A stretch of DNA of 64,000 nucleotides, taken from positions 62,001 to 126,000 of the forward strand of contig NZ_VOBI01000001.1 of the NCBI RefSeq assembly GCF_008369325.1, read 5' to 3'. Below are positions 60,137-64,000 of this stretch, in pieces. The notes beneath the pieces were generated by a model. That model was not told the DNA's origin. It made no database searches and saw only the letters and a program-made list of their open reading frames with translations. Both the position numbers and the translations under genes were made by a program. Origin of the DNA: Pseudomonas sp. ANT_H12B (GTDB lineage: Bacteria > Pseudomonadota > Gammaproteobacteria > Pseudomonadales > Pseudomonadaceae). How positions within the stretch are numbered: the first letter of the stretch is position 1; each line of letters begins with the position of its first letter.

Positions 60137-61537
60137 ATGAAGAACCGCCTGTTGCTCACCGCACTCTCTCTGACCCTGAGCACCAGCGTCTGGGCCGATT
60201 TCACTGCCACCCCGCAAGAGGCCCGAGGCATCGCCAAGGAAGCCTACCTCTATGGCTTTCCGATAGTGGAGATGTACAAGACTCTCTACACCCAGACCGT
60301 GGACGAAAAGAGCCCGAACTTCGAGGCGCCATTCAACCAGATCGGCAATACCGCCAAAGCGTTCACCGCGAGGGACACCGCGTTTGTCACCCCGAACGCC
60401 GACACACCCTATTCGTTTGTCTGGATGGACCTGCGCTCCGAACCCGTGGTGCTGACTCTCCCGCCCATCGAGGAGCACCGTTACTACTCGGTGCAATTGA
60501 TCGACGCCTACACGCAAAACTTTGGGTACCTGGGCACTCGCAGCACCGGCAACAACGGTGGCAATTTCATGATCGCCGGGCCGAATTGGCAAGGTCAGCA
60601 ACCGGAGAAAATCGACCGGTTGCTGCGCAGCGAAACTGACATCGCTTATGCGCTGTATCGCACACAGCTGTTCGACAAGAAAGACCTGGCCAACGTCAGA
60701 CATATCCAGGAGGGTTACACGGTCGAGCCGCTGAGCAACTACGTCGGGGAACAGGCTCCGGCGCCCGCACCGACCGTCGACTGGCCGAAACCGGCGCCCA
60801 CCATGAGCGACACCCCGGACCTGTTCCGCTACCTCAGTTTCATGCTGGCCTTCGCCCCAGCGCAGAGTGTGGAAAAAGACCTGCTCGGGCGCTTCAAGAA
60901 AATCGGCATCGAAGCCGGCAAGCCTTTCACGCTCCAGAAGTTCAGCGACGAACAGCGCAAAGCCCTGGAGGATGGCATCGCGGATGCCAAAGCCGAGTTC
61001 GCCCAGTTCAAAAGAAACAAAGTCGATACCCACCAGGTCTCCAATGGTGACCTGTTCGGCACCCGCGACCACCTCAATGGCAACTACCTGTACCGCTACG
61101 CCGGCGCCAACATGGGCATCTTCGGCAACTCCGCCGAGGAGGCAAACTACATCGGCTACTTCGTCGACAAGGATGGCCAGCCAGTCGATGCCTCGAAGCA
61201 CGATTACACCCTGCATTTCGACAAAGGCGCCCTGCCCCCGGCCGACGCGTTCTGGTCGCTGACCCTGTACAACGCGAAGAACAAATTACTGGTGGCCAAC
61301 CCGCTGAATCGTTACCTGATCAACTCGCGCATGTTGCCCGATCTCAAGCTCGACGCCGACGGTGGCCTGACGCTTTACGTGCAGAACAAGGCGCCGGCCA
61401 AAGACCTGCAAAGCAACTGGCTGCCGGCGCCGAACGGACCGTTCTATGGGGCCTTGCGTCTGTACCTGCCAAAACCGGAAGTCGCCAATGGCCAATGGAA
61501 AATGCCGCTGCTGACCCCCGTAAACCAACAACAGTAA
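60137..61537 (+). CDS. DUF1254/DUF1214 secreted protein (second copy)
   Basis: 466 residues from ATG 60137 (MKNRLLLTALSLTLSTSVWA, signal peptide), with AAGGAAG upstream. DUF1254 motifs are AKEAYLYGFPIVEMYKTLYT, FVTPNADTPYSFVWMDLRSE and VLTLPPIEEHRYYSVQLIDA. The C-terminal DUF1214 part has ADAFWSLTLYNAKNKLLVAN and SNWLPAPNGPFYGALRLYLP. Length and layout are those of the common single-gene form found next to SphA-like proteins. It is followed 12 bases later by the start of a truncated SphA-like gene. Confidence 0.92.
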   Translation: MKNRLLLTALSLTLSTSVWADFTATPQEARGIAKEAYLYGFPIVEMYKTLYTQTVDEKSPNFEAPFNQIGNTAKAFTARDTAFVTPNADTPYSFVWMDLRSEPVVLTLPPIEEHRYYSVQLIDAYTQNFGYLGTRSTGNNGGNFMIAGPNWQGQQPEKIDRLLRSETDIAYALYRTQLFDKKDLANVRHIQEGYTVEPLSNYVGEQAPAPAPTVDWPKPAPTMSDTPDLFRYLSFMLAFAPAQSVEKDLLGRFKKIGIEAGKPFTLQKFSDEQRKALEDGIADAKAEFAQFKRNKVDTHQVSNGDLFGTRDHLNGNYLYRYAGANMGIFGNSAEEANYIGYFVDKDGQPVDASKHDYTLHFDKGALPPADAFWSLTLYNAKNKLLVANPLNRYLINSRMLPDLKLDADGGLTLYVQNKAPAKDLQSNWLPAPNGPFYGALRLYLPKPEVANGQWKMPLLTPVNQQQ

Positions 61538-61549
61538 GCGGAGTCAGTC

Positions 61550-61644
61550 ATGGTCAGGCCTTTTGTTGTGCGTCCTTTACTGGCTTTGTGTGTGCTCGGC
61601 GGCAGCCCTTTGGTCCTCGCGACCGAGGGCGGCGTCGGCCGGCC
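61550..61644 (+). pseudogene. 5' fragment of an SphA/MetA-like outer-membrane gene
   Basis: GGAG lies 11 bases before ATG 61550. The sequence MVRPFVVRPLLALCVLGGSP, then LVLATEGGVGRP, is a signal peptide plus a mature start (ATEGGVGRPI) like that of SphA-type proteins. It breaks off near residue 32 and runs into an unrelated gene end. About 90% of the gene is missing. Confidence 0.6.
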
Positions 61645-61692
61645 GATCAGATGCTCGACCGTTTGCTCGACAAAGTGGCGATTCCCGCATGA
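61645..61692 (+). pseudogene. 3' end of a gene ahead of the DUF58 fragment (probably MoxR AAA ATPase)
   Basis: Encodes DQMLDRLLDKVAIPA and a TGA that overlaps the next ATG as ATGA. Position just before a DUF58 gene is where a MoxR gene sits in Bat-type operons. The fragment is too short to identify by itself. Confidence 0.45.
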
Positions 61693-61945
61693 ATGCGCAG
61701 CGTCTGGCTTATGTCTCTCTGGCGCAGTTGATGGCGCGGGAGTTCAAGGCCCATGACCTGAGTTTCCTCGCCCGTCAGCCCCAGGGCAGCGTACTCGCCG
61801 GCGACCATGCTTCGCGTTTGCGTGGTGCGGTCGGCTCAAGGGTGTCGCCATGTTGCTGCGCCGCTGCCAGGTGCCGTTAATGATGTTCAGCACCGCCACC
61901 GATGCCCAGGAACAACTGCGGGCCGAATTGGGCAAACCCGGTGGA
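61689..61945 (+). pseudogene. DUF58 protein remnant with internal deletion
   Basis: The 5' part, from ATG 61689, reads MNAQRLAYVSLAQLMAREFK and then SFLARQPQGSVLAGDHASRL RG, the DUF58 start. At about 61830 it changes frame into LKGVAMLLRRCQVPLMMFST and ATDAQEQLRAELG, the DUF58 end. Some 200 residues between are gone. DUF58 proteins are partners of MoxR ATPases in Bat-type operons. Confidence 0.65.
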
Positions 61946-61949
61946 GGGC

Positions 61950-62240
61950 GGCGATCAACGCGGGCGTGCCGAGCATCGAGCAACTCAAGGAGATCGGATT
62001 GCCTGCGTTGATCAGCTATGCGCCGCAGACGTGGCGTTGGTGGGTGTTGCTCGGTTTGCTGGTGGTTACTGCGTTGCTGATCGGTGCCCGGCGTTACTGG
62101 CAATGGCGGCGGGATCGTTATCGGCGTGACGCGTTGGTGCGGCTGGCGCAGTTGCAAAGCCGAAGTGATGACTTGAGCGCGTTGCGCGAATTGCCCGCGC
62201 GGCTTAAACGCGTGACCCGCTCCATGCCGACCACAATCCT
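61950..62240 (+). pseudogene. DUF4381 remnant, 3' end replaced by a REP
   Basis: Reads INAGVPSIEQLKEIGLPALI and a TM segment WWVLLGLLVVTALLIGARRY, then RRDALVRLAQLQSR and ALRELPARLKRVTRSMP. That agrees with DUF4381 proteins encoded after DUF58. It has no proper start, and the coding similarity stops where the REP at 62241 begins. Confidence 0.6.
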
Positions 62241-62266
62241 TGTGGGAGCGGGCTTGCCCGCGATGA
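62241..62266. repeat. Single REP
   Basis: TGTGGGAGCGGGCTTGCCCG followed by CGATGA, a single copy of the group's REP. It sits at the break of the DUF4381 remnant. Confidence 0.85.
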
Positions 62267-62285
62267 GGCCATCAGCCCCAACGCA

Positions 62286-62957
62286 TCACTTGGACTTGAG
62301 CTTCAGATACGACTGATGCAGATCCGAAGCCCACCCATCGATCACGCCTTTGACGTCATCGGCCTTCATCACCTGCGACTCGTTTTCCAGCGGTTTGCCG
62401 GTGCCCTTGCGCACGACCTGCGCCAGGACATGGTTGTTGCTGCCATCAAGAAACACCGCTTCAGTGGCCAGGTCAGTTTCCTGATCGCGGATGCCGCTGG
62501 CGGTGCTGACTGCCGCTGCCACCAGGGCGATCGGGATCACTTCATAAGGTTTCAGGCCTTCGGTCTTGCTGCTCACGGCGGTGATCGCAGCACGCACCAC
62601 GATCACACCAGGGCCGGGGCCTGCGGCCAACGGCAAGGATTTGCCCACTTCACGCTTGAGCGCCTGATCGTAGTAACTGGTGATTCCATTCAGGGTGACC
62701 TGAGGGATTTTCACCGTCGGTTGAGGCTTGGGATAGAGCTGCGTCGGTTCGATATAGACACTGGTGTATTTGTTGATGTCGAGTTTGGGGTCCACCCAGC
62801 GCATCACCGTGGCGCCGGATGGCGACTTGGCTTCCTTGAGCTGGCTGTAATCCTTGAGAAACCCCGAATACTGATCCGGGTCGACGACTTTGCTGGAGCA
62901 GCCAACCACTCCGATCGAGGCAACGCACAGAGTGCTCATCATTAACGCTAACTTCAT
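62286..62957 (-). CDS. DUF3313 lipoprotein
   Basis: 223 residues. Signal peptide with lipobox: LCVASIGVVGCSSKVV, Cys at residue 20. DUF3313 features are QYSGFLKDYSQLKEAKSPSG, YTSVYIEPTQLYPKPQPTV, and PGPGVIVVRAAITAVSSKTE. A hydrophobic PIALVAAAVSTASGIRD stretch is typical of the family. It ends DGWASDLHQSYLKLKSK. The protein should be anchored to the outer membrane; role unknown. It is intact between two stretches of decayed genes. Confidence 0.9.
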   Translation of the reverse strand: MKLALMMSTLCVASIGVVGCSSKVVDPDQYSGFLKDYSQLKEAKSPSGATVMRWVDPKLDINKYTSVYIEPTQLYPKPQPTVKIPQVTLNGITSYYDQALKREVGKSLPLAAGPGPGVIVVRAAITAVSSKTEGLKPYEVIPIALVAAAVSTASGIRDQETDLATEAVFLDGSNNHVLAQVVRKGTGKPLENESQVMKADDVKGVIDGWASDLHQSYLKLKSK

Positions 62958-63141
62958 GCTGTAACTCCTGTAAGGCGATCGACAACGGTGCGAGAAAGGG
63001 TGTTACAGGTATAGCCAATCCAGAGCATTTTGTTTTCAAAAATCACAATATTCATCTATGGCTGCGCAGAGGATCACCACCGTCATTTGACCGACGCCGG
63101 TCATCCGGCAAAGCTGCATCGAGCTTGTTGGCATCGCGCCT
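62958..63141. other. Intergenic region, DUF3313 gene to cytochrome remnant
   Basis: Divergent to the DUF3313 gene and presumably its promoter region. The part from about 63060 may be further decayed coding sequence, but I could not assign it. Confidence 0.35.
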
Positions 63142-63620
63142 TTGCAACAATATTTGATCGAGGTCGGCGTAGGTCGGCTGCAGCCCTGGGCGTGGCCTGG
63201 GATACCGAGAAGCATCGCTGGTTTCACCTCTGTTCAGGCCAGGGCGTGAACGTCAAAGACCCGTTGCACTGGAGCAAACCCAGCCAGAACGCCAACTTCA
63301 TGTGCGTCGAGTGCAACACCACCGGGTACAAGCGCAATTTCGATGCCGCAAAAAACACCTTCGAGAGCCACTGGAACAGTCTCGGTGTCGGCTGCCAGGC
63401 CTGTCACGGGCCGGCCTCCAATCACCTGGAATGGACAGCGAAAAAAGGTGACCTGATCCATGCCGGTTTTGCCGTCGACCTCAAGGACAACAACGCCACT
63501 GTCGAAATCGAAACCTGTGCTCGCTGTCACTCGCGCCGCGCGCCCTTGGGCGACGGCTTTACCGTCGGCAAGCGCCTGATGGATGACTACTTGCCGAGTA
63601 CGCTGACCCGCGAGTTGTAG
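63142..63620 (+). pseudogene. Multiheme c-type cytochrome remnant
   Basis: LQQYLIEVGVGRLQ at the left is followed, in another frame, by ALGVAWDTEKHRWFHLCSGQ and DPLHWSKPSQNANFMCVECN. This is the pattern of periplasmic multiheme cytochrome/TPR proteins (QYLIELPGGRLQ... RWFHLYPG... NFMCADCHS, from memory). Heme motifs: CVECN has lost its His; CQACH and CARCH are intact. Both ends are missing and there is at least one frameshift, so no functional product is expected. Confidence 0.7.
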
Positions 63621-63808
63621 TCGGGCTTTGGCTGGCGGTGGAATACTGCCTGAAGCACCAGACAGCTGAAAGTCTGGAAGAGGCGAGCCTGATACCGTTT
63701 ACCGATGACCCGGAGGTGGCGCGGCGGGTGGAACTGGCGACAGGCAAGGCTGTGAAGGCGGTTGCGCCTGAAGTCGCCAAGCCAGACTGGGGAGATCTGG
63801 AGGTTTGA
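63621..63808 (+). pseudogene. Unidentified 3' gene fragment
   Basis: A frame without its own start reads WLAVEYCLKHQTAESLEEAS and ends KPDWGDLEV with TGA at 63806. Codon use looks coding. It is in another frame from the cytochrome remnant, and I could not identify it. Confidence 0.4.
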
Positions 63809-63910
63809 TCGTTCCCACGCTCTGCGTAGGATGCAGGCCGGGACGCTCTGCGTCCCAATGGAATGCGGAGCGTCCCTTGAGGCATTCCCACGCGGAGCGT
63901 GGGAATGCTC
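63807..63910. repeat. Long composite inverted repeat (GGGACGC type)
   Basis: Starts GATCGTTCCCACGCTCTGCG and ends CGCGGAGCGTGGGAATGCTC, with inner GGGACGCTCTGCGTCCC and GGAGCGTCCC. Third full copy. Its first bases supply part of the TGA of the fragment at 63621-63808. Confidence 0.88.
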
Positions 63911-63917
63911 AGTAGGC

Positions 63918-64000
63918 TCAGCCGCGCTCGCGGGGAATCAGGCTCTGCAACTGCTGCGCCAAAAAGTTCGCATCGAAGGCAAAGGTATCCGGGTCTTTCA
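63918..64000 (-). CDS. Unidentified protein, C-terminal 27 residues only
   Basis: The minus-strand frame runs in from the right edge as KDPDTFAFDANFLAQQLQSL, then IPRERG and TGA at 63918-63920. Coding character is likely, but the fragment is too short to name. Confidence 0.45.
   Translation of the reverse strand, partial: KDPDTFAFDANFLAQQLQSLIPRERG

Overview
The window is chromosomal DNA of a fluorescent-group Pseudomonas (high GC; P. fluorescens-type REP/REPIN repeats; MuxABC-OpmB efflux operon; DUF3203, MHYT-GGDEF-EAL and S-type pyocin genes). No rRNA, tRNA or CRISPR array was seen. Both ends cut through genes: pssA on the left, an unidentified minus-strand gene on the right.

Layout. 1-5.5 kb: pssA, a TetR regulator with a palindromic operator inside its own promoter, a DUF1348 protein, a deletion-wrecked sfnG that keeps a sigma-54 promoter, a TSUP permease, nudC and a dienoyl-CoA isomerase-like crotonase. 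6.0-16.9 kb (plus): glgA-treZ-malQ-treY-DUF2934-glgX. 16.9-20.8 kb: a coupled run of acyl-CoA dehydrogenase-like protein, PIG-L deacetylase, NodS-like methyltransferase and family 2 glycosyltransferase, then a second PIG-L copy whose active site is mutated. 20.9-25.9 kb: an EEP-family phosphodiesterase, an autotransporter and an orphan autotransporter barrel. 26.0-33.7 kb (minus): glgE, treS-maltokinase fusion, glgB, behind a good match to an AlgU (RpoE-type) promoter. 33.9-42.4 kb: small proteins, an MgtC-like protein, ccoG, a MocR-type regulator, an AT-rich island with two unknown genes, an SDR and an MHYT-GGDEF-EAL protein. 42.7-51.7 kb (minus): muxA-muxB-muxC-opmB. Then tpx and a DGPF-domain protein. 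53.2-57.7 kb (minus): a bacteriocin locus. 58.0-61.5 kb: a probably deleted outer-membrane protein and two DUF1254 proteins. 61.5-64 kb: a graveyard of gene fragments around an intact DUF3313 lipoprotein.

How the genes work together. The two sugar blocks together encode the enzymes for interconverting trehalose and alpha-glucan: TreY/TreZ release trehalose from glucan ends; TreS and its fused kinase turn trehalose into maltose 1-phosphate; GlgE polymerises it; GlgB branches; GlgX and MalQ debranch and recycle. No glgC or glgP is present here. The AlgU-type promoter fits a role in osmotic, desiccation or envelope stress.

The most unusual content is the bacteriocin locus. It has an S-type pyocin carrying a dead HNH nuclease fold ahead of an intact one, a normal Im9-type immunity protein, and a third gene that fuses an Im-like domain to a pyocin_S-like domain ending exactly where a nuclease would begin. 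Second is the Nod-factor-like gene set downstream of the trehalose operon with its PIG-L pseudoenzyme candidate. Assignments rest on reading motifs and on family knowledge; no database search was run.
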